This document shows positions 14,940-23,950 of a DNA stretch of 51,197 nucleotides, piece by piece. Under the pieces are notes generated by a model that was not told where the DNA came from, did not search any database, and saw only the letters and a list, made by a program, of their open reading frames with translations. The translations under genes were made by a program, and so were the position numbers. The DNA comes from Alphaproteobacteria bacterium bin52 (GTDB lineage Bacteria; Pseudomonadota; Alphaproteobacteria; Thalassobaculales; Thalassobaculaceae), in assembly GCA_002238645.1 (NCBI GenBank), contig MPMT01000031.1, positions 1 through 51,197 of the forward strand. Reading direction: 5' to 3'. How positions within the stretch are numbered: the first letter of the stretch is position 1; each line of letters starts with the position of its first letter.

Positions 14940-15641
14940 CTACGGCGCGAGGTAGCGCACCAGGTCCGGGTCGTTGCGGATTTCTGCCGAGGGCCCGTCG
15001 AGCGCCACGGCGCCCCGGTCCATGACATAGGCGTGGTCAGCGACGCGCAGCGCCAGTTCCACGTGCTGTTCAACGATGACCAGGCTGATCTCGCGCGCGA
15101 GGCGCTGCAGGCGCTCTGCGATCTCCTCGATCACCCCGACCCACACACCCTCGGTGGGCTCGTCGAGCATAAGCAGTCTCGGCCGGCCCAGGATCGCCCG
15201 GCTGATCGCCAGCATCTTGCGTTCGCCGCCGGACAGCGTGCCGGCCTGCTGACCCAGCCGTTCGGCAAGCTTGGGGAAAAACTCGAGCGCCATGTCAAGG
15301 CTGACTGTCCCAGGCTGCGCCATGGTGCCGAGCGCAAGGTTCTCGCGAACGGTCAGCGAGCCGAAGATCGCCTGCTCCTGCGGGACGTAGCCGAGCCCCC
15401 GTCGCACCCGGTGTTCGGTCCCCTCACCGGCGCACTCCTGGCCATCAAACGCAATGCTGCCACCCATCGGCGTGATCTCGCCGACCAGCGTGTTCAGAAG
15501 CGTTGTCTTCCCCGCGCCGTTGCGCCCGAGGATGGCCACCGCGCCGGTGCGCGGAGCGGTCATCGAGACATTGAACAGGACCTGGCTGCGGCCATAGCCT
15601 GCGGAAAGCGCGTCGACGCGGAGAAGCGGCTCGTCAGACAC
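14940..15641 (-). CDS. ABC transporter ATPase, LivF/UrtE type
   Basis: A 233-residue ATPase beginning at GTG 15641, eight bases inside the end of the preceding ATPase gene (GTGTCTGA), with AGGAGGT upstream. It has Walker A GRNGAGKTT, Q-loop region YVPQEQAIFGSLTVRENL, signature LSGGERKMLAISRAIL and Walker B LLMLDEPTEGV, with a switch His in EQHVELAL. LivF-type subunits work as a dimer with LivG-type ATPases in hydrophobic-amino-acid/amide/urea importers. With four matching transport genes and amidases plus urease next door, the likely cargo is an amide or urea derivative. A decayed copy of this gene is at 11168-11430. Confidence 0.9.
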   Translation of the reverse strand: MSDEPLLRVDALSAGYGRSQVLFNVSMTAPRTGAVAILGRNGAGKTTLLNTLVGEITPMGGSIAFDGQECAGEGTEHRVRRGLGYVPQEQAIFGSLTVRENLALGTMAQPGTVSLDMALEFFPKLAERLGQQAGTLSGGERKMLAISRAILGRPRLLMLDEPTEGVWVGVIEEIAERLQRLAREISLVIVEQHVELALRVADHAYVMDRGAVALDGPSAEIRNDPDLVRYLAP

Positions 15642-16410
15642 GGGTTGTGTAGACCTCCTGAACCTTTGCCGAGCGTTCTATTTCCTCGACGGTGCCGTCA
15701 TCCAGGATCCGGCCATTGTCCATGACGGTCAGCCGGTCACAGATATCCTTGATGAAGTCGAGATCATGCTCGACGATCACCATCGCACAATGCGCGCGGA
15801 TCGGGGCCAGCAATTCGCCGGTGGCCCGGCGTTCCTCCGGGCTCATCCCGCCGGTGGGCTCATCGAGCAGCAGGAGTTTCGGGCGCTGCGTCAACGCCAT
15901 GGCGATCTCGAGCCATTGTTGTTGCCCATGGCTCAACTCTCCCGCCAGGTCGTCTGCCCGGTCGAGCAGCTGGAACCTGTCGAGCGTTTCGCTGATTTCT
16001 CCGTGCAGTGCGCGCCGCGAGTTCGACCTGAGAAGCCCCCAGATCGACAGGTGGGCCTGGAGGGCCAGCAGGACGTTGTCATAGACGCAGAGCTCCGGCA
16101 GCACGGCGGTGATCTGGAACTTGAGACTCAGACCGAGACGGGACCGCCGCGCCGGGCGCATTGTCGTGATGTCGCGACCGTCAAACCGGATGCGCCCGCT
16201 GTCGGCAAAGTGGTCTCCGGCAATGGCCTTGAGCAGCGTGCTCTTTCCGGACCCGTTTGGCCCGATGAGCCCGTGAAAGCTGTTGGACACGACCGAAAGG
16301 CTGACGCCGTCGAGCGCCCTCAGCGCACCGAAGGTCTTTGCAACGCCGCTGACTTCAAGCAGGGCCACCGGAACCCCCGTCGTCCGGTTTCGGCCGGTCT
16401 CGCCAGGCAT
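15634..16410 (-). CDS. ABC transporter ATPase, LivG/UrtD type
   Basis: A 258-residue ATPase. Walker A GPNGSGKST, then the family's longer insert region (RSRLGLSLKFQITAVLPELCVYDNVLLALQ), signature LSHGQQQWLEIAMALTQRPKLLLLDEPTGGM with Walker B, and His in IVEHDLDFI. The start shown (ATG 16410) lies 56 bases inside the end of the permease gene. A GTG at 16368, just before ALLEVSGVAKTF, would give a shorter overlap and matches usual family N-termini, so the first ~14 residues are doubtful. It pairs with the LivF-type ATPase to drive the two permeases encoded upstream. Confidence 0.9.
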   Translation of the reverse strand: MPGETGRNRTTGVPVALLEVSGVAKTFGALRALDGVSLSVVSNSFHGLIGPNGSGKSTLLKAIAGDHFADSGRIRFDGRDITTMRPARRSRLGLSLKFQITAVLPELCVYDNVLLALQAHLSIWGLLRSNSRRALHGEISETLDRFQLLDRADDLAGELSHGQQQWLEIAMALTQRPKLLLLDEPTGGMSPEERRATGELLAPIRAHCAMVIVEHDLDFIKDICDRLTVMDNGRILDDGTVEEIERSAKVQEVYTTRV

Positions 16411-17410
16411 CCCTGATCAGGCCGAAGGTTCCGATGCGCTCGCGGGTCGAGACCAGGAAGCCCGTGATCCCGGTGGGCCGGTAGGTAACGACGACGAGCA
16501 TGATGGCTCCCAGCACGACCGGCCAGTAGGGTTTCAGCTCATCGATGTCGGACAGGTTGAAGGCGATCATCTCGATGGCGCCGACGCCCAGGACCGGGCC
16601 GAGCAGGGTCCCGACGCCGCCGAACAGACCGTAGAGAACCGCGTAGGTGGATTGAACGATGCCAAGGTTGCCCGGGCCGATGAACCCTTCGTGGAAGGCG
16701 TAGAGCCCTCCCGCCAGCCCCGTGACCATTCCCGCGAAGGAAAACACCAGCGCCTTGAACCGCTGTACCCTGTACCCGAAGAAGGCGAGCCGTTCCTCGT
16801 TCTGGCGCATGCCCGCCAGCACCAGTCCGAACTGCGAGCGCACGATCCATCGGCTGGCCACGTAACAGACGATCAGGAAGCCGAGGATGATGTAGTAGAA
16901 GGTTGGGCCCGGCTCGATCTCGTAGGGGCCGACCTTCAGGAAGTCCCATACCGACATGCCGTTTGCTGCTCCGACCCACTGCCAGCCTGCGACCAGTCGT
17001 TCCGCCGCGTAGGACGCCGTCAGCGTGCCGAGCGCGACAAAGATGATCGTGGGCGTACGCCTGCCGAGCAACAGGAACCAGCCGACCAGGAACGCGCTGA
17101 CCAGACCAACCGCCATCGAGACCGGCACGATTCCCCAGATCTGGACAAAGCCCGCCTTGTTGGCCAACAGGGCCGATACATAACCGGCCATGCCGAAGAA
17201 CAGGGCCTGGCCAAAGGTCATGATCCCCGAATACCCCCAGCAGAGATCGAAGCTAATGGCCAGGAACGCCAACAGGAGCATGCGGGAGGCGATAATGGTG
17301 TGGAAGTCGCTCGTGACCAGGGGAACGAGCAGGAGCGCAACGAGCACGCCGACCTCAAGGATGGGCATGATCTTCCGCTGCTTGCGGGGCGGAGTGCCGG
17401 GCAGGGCCAT
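16355..17410 (-). CDS. ABC transporter permease, LivM/UrtC type
   Basis: A 351-residue polytopic membrane protein with the LivM pattern: hydrophobic N-terminal helices (ILEVGVLVALLLVPLV), the conserved AFLAISFDLCWGYSGIMTFGQALFFGMAGYVSALLA segment, an EAA-like cytoplasmic loop (RSQFGLVLAGMRQNEERLAFFGYRVQRFKALVFSFAG), and a GLFGGVGTLLGPVLGVGAIE helix near the end. It forms the channel together with the LivH-type permease. It starts 63 bp after the binding-protein stop and overlaps the LivG-type ATPase gene at its 3' end. The C-terminal tail is charged and cytoplasmic. Confidence 0.88.
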   Translation of the reverse strand: MALPGTPPRKQRKIMPILEVGVLVALLLVPLVTSDFHTIIASRMLLLAFLAISFDLCWGYSGIMTFGQALFFGMAGYVSALLANKAGFVQIWGIVPVSMAVGLVSAFLVGWFLLLGRRTPTIIFVALGTLTASYAAERLVAGWQWVGAANGMSVWDFLKVGPYEIEPGPTFYYIILGFLIVCYVASRWIVRSQFGLVLAGMRQNEERLAFFGYRVQRFKALVFSFAGMVTGLAGGLYAFHEGFIGPGNLGIVQSTYAVLYGLFGGVGTLLGPVLGVGAIEMIAFNLSDIDELKPYWPVVLGAIMLVVVTYRPTGITGFLVSTRERIGTFGLIRDAWRDRPKPDDGGSGGPA

Positions 17411-17473
17411 CTAGTCAGGTCCGGGGCAGGACAGTCGCGGCTGCGGGACTGACCCGCAGCCGCGTGTTCCTGT

Positions 17474-18697
17474 TCAACCGATGCATTCTTTCGGATCGAC
17501 CGCCTGGTCTGCCTGGATGATGTTCCAGACACCGGACTTGGACTGCGCGATGTACATGTTCATCTCGCAGTGTCCGGTTCCAGGAACCATCCGTGCGCCT
17601 CCACCCGGCCCCTGCTCGATCATGGCGTGGTCGATAGCGGCACTTGTCGCCTCCCGCGACAGGTCGCCGTTCGTTTCGATCACGGCCGCTTCGTAGAACT
17701 TGATGCCCCGGTACATGCCGGTTGCCGCGGTTCCGGCGGTGAAGAGATACGGCGTATCCGGCCACATCTTGTTGTAGTCGGCGATGAGCTGGTGGGTGAA
17801 CGGGTCCTCGACGGTGTGGAACATGTCGACGCAGGAATAGACACCCTCGAGCTCGCGCGGAGCGACGTAGTTCACCGAGTTCTCGTCGTAATAGACACAG
17901 CTGAGAGTTCCGCCCTTGTCATGATACCCGGCCTCGTACAGCTGCTTGGTGAATGCCTGCAGTCCCGGCGGGATGACGGTGTTGAAGACGTGATCGACGC
18001 CGTCCGACATGATCTTGGCGACCGTCGCCGAATACTCGAGCTGGTCGAGGGGGAAGTACTCCTCCATCACCACCTCGCCGCCATTCTCCTCGATCACCCG
18101 CCGCGCCCACTTGTTCAGAAGCTGTGGCCAGATGTAGTTGGCCGAAGGCATGGCGAACCGCTTCATGCCCTTTTCCTTGATCAGGTAGGGCAGCAACGCG
18201 CCACACTGCTGGAACGGCGTGGGACCGGTGCAGTAGAGATGCGGGGTGCACTCCTGACCCTCGTAGAGCTGCGGGTAGATGTAGAGCGTCTTGCCGCGTC
18301 GCACGATCGGATTCTTGATCGCCTCGCGCATGGCCGACGTGATGCCGCCCAGCACGACATCGACCTTCGCCTGCTGGATCAGGCGGCGGACATTGCCGAC
18401 CGCGGTGCCGGGGTCGGACGCGGTGTCCTCCAGGATCAGTTCGACCGGCCGTCCGAGGATGCCGCCGGCGTCATTGATCTGCTTGACCGCGAACTGGGCG
18501 GTCTGCCAGTTCGAGTTGCCGCCCGGGGCGATTGCACCGGTGATGTCGGTGGCGATGCCCATCTTGATCGGGCCCGCCGCATGCGCCCATTCGGGCGAAA
18601 GCACCCAGGACGTTCCGACGGCGGTCCAGCCCGCTGCCGCGAGCACACTGGTGCCGCGAAGAAAGGTGCGACGTGTCATGCCACTATGAATAGCCAT
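17474..18697 (-). CDS. Amide/urea-type ABC substrate-binding protein, Tat-exported
   Basis: A 407-residue binding protein of the type I periplasmic fold. The start at 18697 has GGGAGGAAG just upstream. The N-terminus TRRTFLRGTSVLAAAGWTAVGTS is a twin-arginine signal, ending near AHA. The mature protein starts with IKMGIATDITGAIAPGGNSNWQTAQFAVKQINDAGGILGRPVELILEDTASDPGTAVGNVRRLI, the pattern of UrtA/FmdD/AmiC-like receptors for urea and short amides. The central GITSAMREAIKNPIVRRGKTLYIYPQLYEG is also typical. Its coding region starts two bases after the LivH stop. Substrate identity cannot be read from sequence; the neighbouring amidases and urease make an amide or urea-like nitrogen source likely. 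Confidence 0.88.
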   Translation of the reverse strand: MAIHSGMTRRTFLRGTSVLAAAGWTAVGTSWVLSPEWAHAAGPIKMGIATDITGAIAPGGNSNWQTAQFAVKQINDAGGILGRPVELILEDTASDPGTAVGNVRRLIQQAKVDVVLGGITSAMREAIKNPIVRRGKTLYIYPQLYEGQECTPHLYCTGPTPFQQCGALLPYLIKEKGMKRFAMPSANYIWPQLLNKWARRVIEENGGEVVMEEYFPLDQLEYSATVAKIMSDGVDHVFNTVIPPGLQAFTKQLYEAGYHDKGGTLSCVYYDENSVNYVAPRELEGVYSCVDMFHTVEDPFTHQLIADYNKMWPDTPYLFTAGTAATGMYRGIKFYEAAVIETNGDLSREATSAAIDHAMIEQGPGGGARMVPGTGHCEMNMYIAQSKSGVWNIIQADQAVDPKECIG

Positions 18698-18698
18698 T

Positions 18699-19583
18699 CT
18701 ACTTCCTCCCTGCGCTGATGAGGCCGTTCGGCCAGAACTTCACAATGATCAAGGCGGTGACGAAGACGAGAACCTCGGCGACGACGGGACTGACCTGCTC
18801 GGCCACGCCAGGAATCTCGCGCAGCCACTGGAATCCGGGCACCATGGACCCGATCATCGCGCCACCGACGACAGGCCCGCCGAACGTGCCGATGCCGCCC
18901 AGCATCACCGAAAGGAATGCCTGCACCAGGAAACGCACGCCCAGGTCCGCGGAAAGCGAGAACAGGGGCACCATCAGCGCTCCGGCCAGACCGGCCAGCG
19001 CTGCGCCCATGGCAAAGGTCAGCGCGTAGAGGCGCGCGGTCGAGACACCGGAGGCCCGCGCCAGCGCGGCGTTCTCCAGCGCCCCGCGGATCTGCAGGCC
19101 GGTGCGGCTGCGCGTCAGGAACATCCACGCCCCCACCATGGTTACGACGGTCGCGCAGATGATCACGGTCCGCCACACCGAAAAGCTGATCCCGCCCATC
19201 TGGAACGCACCGGACAGCGGTTCCTCGATCGCGTAGTACTTGCCCCCGATCAGTCCGCGCACGATTTCGCGGATGATCAGTCCGATCGCATAGGTGGCGA
19301 GCATCGCGATGACGGGCTGGGCATACAATCGCCGGATCACGGTGCGTTCGACACCTGCGCCGAACGCGCCGACCACGAGCGGCGCGACCATCATGCCCAG
19401 CCAGATCGGCAGACCCCATTCGCGGAACAGAAAGACCGTGTAGGCGCCGAGCAGGACGAATTCGCCATGACCCAGGTTGAAGATCCCCATCAAGCTGGCA
19501 ATGACCGCAAGCCCCGAAACGACGAGAACCATGATCGATGCAAAGGCGGCAACGTCAAAGACCAGCTTGATCGCGTCATCCAT
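18699..19583 (-). CDS. ABC transporter permease, LivH/UrtB type
   Basis: A 294-residue integral membrane protein from the ATG at 19583 (MDDAIKLVFD); the frame runs further upstream but without hydrophobic or family-like residues. LivH markers: a first helix ending in IASLMGIFNLGHGEFVLLGAYTVF, ATYAIGLIIREIVRGLIGGKYY, the EAA-like loop RSRTGLQIRGALENAALARASGVSTARLYALTFAMGAALAGLAG, and LSVMLGGIGTFGGPVVGGAMIG. It is the first gene of the importer operon (permease, binding protein, permease, two ATPases). Its promoter must be in the long divergent region towards the amidase operon. Confidence 0.88.
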   Translation of the reverse strand: MDDAIKLVFDVAAFASIMVLVVSGLAVIASLMGIFNLGHGEFVLLGAYTVFLFREWGLPIWLGMMVAPLVVGAFGAGVERTVIRRLYAQPVIAMLATYAIGLIIREIVRGLIGGKYYAIEEPLSGAFQMGGISFSVWRTVIICATVVTMVGAWMFLTRSRTGLQIRGALENAALARASGVSTARLYALTFAMGAALAGLAGALMVPLFSLSADLGVRFLVQAFLSVMLGGIGTFGGPVVGGAMIGSMVPGFQWLREIPGVAEQVSPVVAEVLVFVTALIIVKFWPNGLISAGRK

Positions 19584-20271
19584 AATGCAGGTGTACCTCG
19601 TTGACCCGACGCAACGCACAGGTCTTCGCCAACACCGCAATGGTGATCACGGAACCCGCACACGTGCAAGCCGCTTGTTGCGGTGCAGTACGACCTCCCG
19701 GACTGTTTCAGGGCCTGTGCGGCGGCGGGGGAGCGGACGACACCGCTGTCGCCGCCTGGTGCCTTGTCACTTTTTCTGTCCAAGACCGCGTTGATTCAAA
19801 ACGATAGTTTTCACGTCCAGTTCGGCCGGACCCTCACATTCCGTCGGAATGAACCAGGTTGGCCCGGGCCTTCGCCTGATCGGGGTGCTCCGGGAAACGA
19901 CGCTTCGCCATCCCGGCCGGATCCGTGAATGCGATGCAATCCGGAGCACCGGATCCGCCCCATTTCGTCGGCGACGAGCGCCGCGTGAGCCCGCGCGCCG
20001 GCGGCGACACCGTCCCTGTCCGGACCGGCGGGCCAGTCAGACGGGTCCCCGCAGGGCGGAAGGCACGATCGTCACGGCGCTTCAGGCCCGGCGACGATCG
20101 ATGCAGCCGACAGGTCACGGTTCCATAATCGTCCTTTCAGCGCCGATGTCGGGCATATGGCGGCACGTCACGGCATGGACCCGCAACTCTCGCGCCCGAT
20201 CAGTCGGAAAACCCGCCAAGCTGGGTTATGGTACCGCGGATGAATGGTACGCACCCGAAGGAGGCTTCCAG
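19584..20271. other. 688-bp divergent regulatory region between importer and amidase/urease operons
   Basis: Both operons must be driven from here. I searched for sigma-54 (GG-N10-GC), NtcA-like and strong sigma-70 sites and found no convincing match. The left third is AT-richer (TTGATTCAAAACGATAG near 19791-19806). The middle (about 19840-20110) is GC-rich with protein-like composition on the minus strand (a frame ending DPAGMAKRRFPEHPDQAKARANLVHSDGM), which may be a decayed gene. I recognise no RNA element. Confidence 0.4.
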
Positions 20272-20481
20272 ATGAGTGACTCCGTTCCCGAGCAGATCGA
20301 ACCGTCTGAGTTGCTTGTACTGGGCAGGGCCGCGCGGCTGGAACTGACTTCAGATAGACGGGCAGTCGTCGCGCCTGCTCTCGACGGCATCCTGGGCCTT
20401 CTCGATGCGCTCGATGCTGTTGATCTTGGCGAGACCCCACCGACGAATTCCTTTGATCCGCGGTGGAGAGACCTGCCATGA
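20272..20481 (+). CDS. AtzG/GatC-like small amidase partner
   Basis: A 69-residue protein with a strong GAAGGAGG site before its ATG. It reads LELTSDRRAVVAPALDGILGLLDALDAVDLGETPPTNSFDPRW, a short helical bundle followed by a proline-containing tail. This is the shape of GatC and of AtzG-like (DUF4089) subunits, which bind and stabilise an amidase-signature enzyme. The stop overlaps the ATG of the amidase by four bases (ATGA), as in gatC-gatA and atzG-atzE pairs. The inference of an AtzG-like role comes from size, tail and context; sequence similarity of such small proteins is low. Confidence 0.65.
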   Translation: MSDSVPEQIEPSELLVLGRAARLELTSDRRAVVAPALDGILGLLDALDAVDLGETPPTNSFDPRWRDLP

Positions 20482-21872
20482 CAGCGCTGACCGACATGAG
20501 CCTGCGCTCTGTCGCGGCGAAGATCAGGTCCGGTGAGGTTTCGCCCGTCGACGTCACGCGGGAGTGCCTGGACCGGGCGACCGCAACCGAACCCAGGCTG
20601 AACGCCTTCTCCTGCATCCTGGCCGACAGCGCTATGGCGGAGGCCAGGGCCGCCGAAGCCGAGATTTCCGCCGGCGCCTGGCGCGGCGAACTGCACGGCA
20701 TCCCGGTCGGCATAAAGGAACTCTACGACGTGGCGGGCGTGCCCACGACCTCCTCGTCGAAGGTTCGCGAGAACTGGAGCGCGCAGACGGACTCGGCCAG
20801 TGTCGCGCAGTTGCGCGAAGCCGGCGCCGTGATCCTCGGCAAGACACACACACACGAGTTCGCTTACGGCATTTCGACGCCGAATACGCGCAATCCATGG
20901 AACACCGGGTGCATCCCCGGGGGGTCTTCGGGCGGCTCGGGCGCGTCGGTTGCGGTCGGCAGCACCTTCATGGCCATGGGATCGGACACCGGCGGGTCGA
21001 TCCGCATACCGGCCGCCGTGTGCGGAACCGTGGGGCTCAAGCCGACCTTCGGGCGCTGCAGCCGGGCCGGAGTCACTTCGCTGTCGTGGTCGCTGGACCA
21101 TGTCGGGCCTCTCACGCGGACGGTGGCCGATGCTGCGGTCTGCCTGAATGCGCTGGCGGGATACGACCCGCGCGATCCGGGCAGCGTCGATATCCCGGCC
21201 GAGGATTACACCGCGGCGCTGGGACAGGACGTCAGGGGCCTGCGCATCGGTGTTCCGACCAACTACTATTTCGACAGGTGCGACGCCGAGGTCGAGGCCG
21301 CCGTGCGGGCCGCCATCGACCTGTTCGCGGCGGAAGGGGCGGTGATCTCGGATGTCGAGATCCCCTATGCCGACCAGATCATGTCGGTCGAGTTTGCCCT
21401 GTGCCTGCCGGAAGCCAGCGAATACCACCGGTTGATGCTGCGCGATGACCCGGATCTCTACACCGAGGACGTGCGTACCTTCCTGGAGGCGGGCGAGCTG
21501 ATGCCCGCGACCCGGTATATCCAGGCCCTGCGCGTTCGCCAGTTGATGCAACGGGCGTGGGCGAAGGCCTATGAAGACATCGACCTGATCGTCGCGCCGG
21601 CCGTGCCGTCGCCTGCCACGAGGGTCGGGCAGGAAACCGTGGACTGGGGCAATGGCGCCATCGAACCGGTAACGCCGGTTTTCGTGAGGCTCTCCGCTCC
21701 AGCCAATGTCACGGGCCTGCCGTCGATCGCCACTCCCTGCGGGTTTACCGAAGCCGGCCTGCCGGTTGCCTTCCAGGCCATCGCCCGGCCGTTCGGCGAG
21801 GCAACGTCGATCCGGCTTTGCGATGCATATCAGCGCATGACCGACTGGGGTGAACGCCGTCCGGCGCTCTGA
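20478..21872 (+). CDS. Amidase-signature hydrolase, AtzE/GatA-like
   Basis: From the ATG at 20478 (ATGA overlap with the small partner gene) the protein has 464 residues. The Ser-cisSer-Lys triad can be placed: Lys80 in PVGIKELYDVAG, cis-Ser150 in IPGGSSGGSGAS and nucleophile Ser174 in GSDTGGSIRIPA. The C-terminus has the usual LIVAPAVPSPAT and LPSIATPCGFTEAGLPVAFQAIARPFGEAT strands. With a GatC/AtzG-like partner it resembles enzymes cleaving carboxybiuret-type or small amides more than the tRNA amidotransferase; gatB is absent here. It is the second gene of the rightward operon. The real substrate is unknown; an amide related to what the divergent importer carries is the best inference. Confidence 0.88.
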   Translation: MTALTDMSLRSVAAKIRSGEVSPVDVTRECLDRATATEPRLNAFSCILADSAMAEARAAEAEISAGAWRGELHGIPVGIKELYDVAGVPTTSSSKVRENWSAQTDSASVAQLREAGAVILGKTHTHEFAYGISTPNTRNPWNTGCIPGGSSGGSGASVAVGSTFMAMGSDTGGSIRIPAAVCGTVGLKPTFGRCSRAGVTSLSWSLDHVGPLTRTVADAAVCLNALAGYDPRDPGSVDIPAEDYTAALGQDVRGLRIGVPTNYYFDRCDAEVEAAVRAAIDLFAAEGAVISDVEIPYADQIMSVEFALCLPEASEYHRLMLRDDPDLYTEDVRTFLEAGELMPATRYIQALRVRQLMQRAWAKAYEDIDLIVAPAVPSPATRVGQETVDWGNGAIEPVTPVFVRLSAPANVTGLPSIATPCGFTEAGLPVAFQAIARPFGEATSIRLCDAYQRMTDWGERRPAL

Positions 21873-21946
21873 AACCGCCAGGCGCAAACACCGCGTCCGG
21901 TCCGGCCGAGACGCGCTGTCACGACAACACGGAAGGAACACCCACC

Positions 21947-23461
21947 ATGGCGATCAAGAGGCCTACCACCGCGCAGATGTCCGGGATCATCGCGAAACTG
22001 GGCATGTCGATGGACAGCGGAGAAGTCGACTTCTACCTGGAAAACATGCAAGGCATCTTCGATCGCTACGACGCTCTGGATGAAATGCCCGACGAGATTC
22101 CGGCGGTGACCTGGCCCCGCACCTCCGGCCATCGCCCGAAACCCGAGGAAAACCCGTACAACGCCTGGTACTGGAAATCCGAGATCAAGGGCGCGCCCAC
22201 GGGCAAGCTGGCGGGCAAGACGGTGGCCATCAAGGACAATGTCATGGTTGCCGGCGTGCCGATGATGAACGGTGCCTCGACGCTCGAGGGCTTTGTTCCC
22301 GATGTCGACGCCACGATCGTGCAGCGCATCCTGGACGCGGGCGGAACAATCCTCGGCAAGGCGACCTGCGAGTATTTCTGCCTGTCGGGCGGTAGCCATA
22401 CGTCCAGTCCGGCGCCGGTGGAAAACCCGCGCAAGCCCGGCTATTCGGCCGGAGGATCGTCATCCGGCTCGGGCGCGCTGCTGGTGGCCAACGAGGTCGA
22501 CCTGGCGATCGGCGGTGACCAGGGAGGCTCGATCCGCATGCCCGCCGCATATTGCGGAGTGTACGGCCTGAAACCCACCCATGGTCTTGTGCCCTATACC
22601 GGGGTGATGCCGATCGAGCTGACAATCGACCACACCGGCCCGATGAGCCGGACCGTCGCCGACAATGCCCTGTTCCTCGAGGTCCTGGCTGGTGCGGACG
22701 GACTGGATCCCCGGCAGTACGACCCGGCGACGGCACCGTACACCGAGGCACTGGGCGCGGGCGTGCAGGGCATGAGGATCGCGGTTGTCAGGGAGGGCTT
22801 CGGGCACGAGAACTCAGAAGCCGATGTCGATGCGAAGGTCCGCGCCGCTGCCGCGAAGCTGGAGAGCCTGGGCGCCACGGTGACCGAGGTTTCGATCCCG
22901 ATGCACAGCCAGGGCATCGTCGTCTGGACCCCCATCGCGCTGGAAGGACTGCAGTGGCAGATGATGCAGGGGAACGGCTATGGCATGAACTACAAGGGGC
23001 TGTACTCCCCGACACTGATCGATGCCCATGCAGGCTGGCGGGCCAAGGCCGACGAGCTTTCCCAGACACTGAAGATTTCAATGTTTGCGGGCCAGTACGG
23101 TATCAATGCCTACCGGGGCCGGTACTACGCGAAGGCCCAGAACATCGCCCGGCGGCTCCGCGCGGCCTATGACGCCGTGCTGGCCGAGCATGATCTCCTG
23201 CTCATGCCGACCCTGCCCTTGAAGGCAACCAGGTTGCCCGGCCCCGGCGATGCGCGAGAGGACACCTTCGCCCGGGCGTTCGAGATGCTCGCCAACACCG
23301 CTCCCTTCGACGTCACCGGGCACCCGGCCATGGCGGTGCCCTGCGGCATGTCCGACGGGCTGCCGGTTTCGATGATGCTGACAGGCAGGCATTTCGACGA
23401 GACGAGCATCTACCGCGCTGCGCATGCGTTCGAACAATCGGGTGACTGGACGGCGATGTAG
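21947..23461 (+). CDS. Amidase, nitrile-hydratase-linked (Rhodococcus-type)
   Basis: A 504-residue amidase-signature enzyme with the ~80-residue helical N-terminal domain of the Rhodococcus aliphatic/aromatic amidase (MSGIIAKLGMSMDSGEVDFYLENM...AWYWKSEIKG). Catalytic residues: Lys96 in TVAIKDNVMVAG, cis-Ser171 in YSAGGSSSGSGALL and Ser195 in GGDQGGSIRMPAAYCGVYGLKPT; these numbers match those I remember for the Rhodococcus enzyme. Such enzymes convert amides (acetamide, propionamide, benzamide) to acid plus ammonia and are often beside nitrile hydratase, which is not present in this window. The start has GAAGGAAC upstream. It stands 74 bp after the first amidase and directly before the urease genes. 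Confidence 0.9.
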   Translation: MAIKRPTTAQMSGIIAKLGMSMDSGEVDFYLENMQGIFDRYDALDEMPDEIPAVTWPRTSGHRPKPEENPYNAWYWKSEIKGAPTGKLAGKTVAIKDNVMVAGVPMMNGASTLEGFVPDVDATIVQRILDAGGTILGKATCEYFCLSGGSHTSSPAPVENPRKPGYSAGGSSSGSGALLVANEVDLAIGGDQGGSIRMPAAYCGVYGLKPTHGLVPYTGVMPIELTIDHTGPMSRTVADNALFLEVLAGADGLDPRQYDPATAPYTEALGAGVQGMRIAVVREGFGHENSEADVDAKVRAAAAKLESLGATVTEVSIPMHSQGIVVWTPIALEGLQWQMMQGNGYGMNYKGLYSPTLIDAHAGWRAKADELSQTLKISMFAGQYGINAYRGRYYAKAQNIARRLRAAYDAVLAEHDLLLMPTLPLKATRLPGPGDAREDTFARAFEMLANTAPFDVTGHPAMAVPCGMSDGLPVSMMLTGRHFDETSIYRAAHAFEQSGDWTAM

Positions 23462-23494
23462 GTGCCGGGCGACGCGACATCGGGCGGAGGGCCG

Positions 23495-23950
23495 ATGGTG
23501 CTCTCCGCCGTGCTCGGCCGCACCGTCGAACAACCGTGGCACGACCGGGCTCATGCGTCAGAGGCGAGGGGTGCGCTGGAGACCGTGCGGATCGCGCGCG
23601 TCGACGCACCGCGCCGCCGGATGCGCCTGGTTACGGACAGGGGAAGGGACGTGGCCCTTGCCCTGCCCCGCGATGCGGCACTGGAGGACGGCGCCGTCCT
23701 GTATTCGGACGAGGGCCTGATGATCGTCGCCCGCATCGATGGCGGCCCACGCCTGCGCCTGACACCGGCTGACGTCGCCTCCGGGCTGCGGCTCGGCTAC
23801 TTCTGCGGCAATCTGCACTGGAAGGCCGACTTTTGCGGTGGCGCCATTGTCGTCCACATGGACGGGCCGGAGGATACCTACCGTGCCCGGCTGGCCGATG
23901 CGGAAGTGTTCTGCAGTTTTGCGATCGAACGCTTGGAGGCCGGGCAGTGA
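23495..23950 (+). CDS. ureE: Urease accessory protein UreE (nickel chaperone)
   Basis: The ATG at 23495 was chosen because GGAGG lies about five bases upstream; a GTG at 23462 immediately after the amidase stop would add eleven Gly/Pro-rich residues. The 151-residue product has a peptide-binding-like N-terminal domain (VRIARVDAPRRRMRLVTDRGRDVALALPRDAALEDGAVL) and a metal-binding C-terminal domain with LGYFCGNLHWKADF (the GN-x-H motif) and VVHMDGPEDTYRARL. There is no His-rich tail, which many UreE have, so nickel storage capacity is probably small. UreE delivers nickel to the UreG/UreF/UreD complex on apo-urease. Confidence 0.83.
   Translation: MVLSAVLGRTVEQPWHDRAHASEARGALETVRIARVDAPRRRMRLVTDRGRDVALALPRDAALEDGAVLYSDEGLMIVARIDGGPRLRLTPADVASGLRLGYFCGNLHWKADFCGGAIVVHMDGPEDTYRARLADAEVFCSFAIERLEAGQ

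Noticed and set aside
19584..20271. Nitrogen-type sigma-54 promoter for the urease/importer operons
   Set aside because: No GG-N10-GC pair with the expected TGGCAC/TTGCT bases was found on either strand.
20226..21941. 571-codon minus-strand frame opposite the first amidase
   Set aside because: Arises from high GC3 of the amidase; composition is non-protein-like and no start signal or homology is visible.
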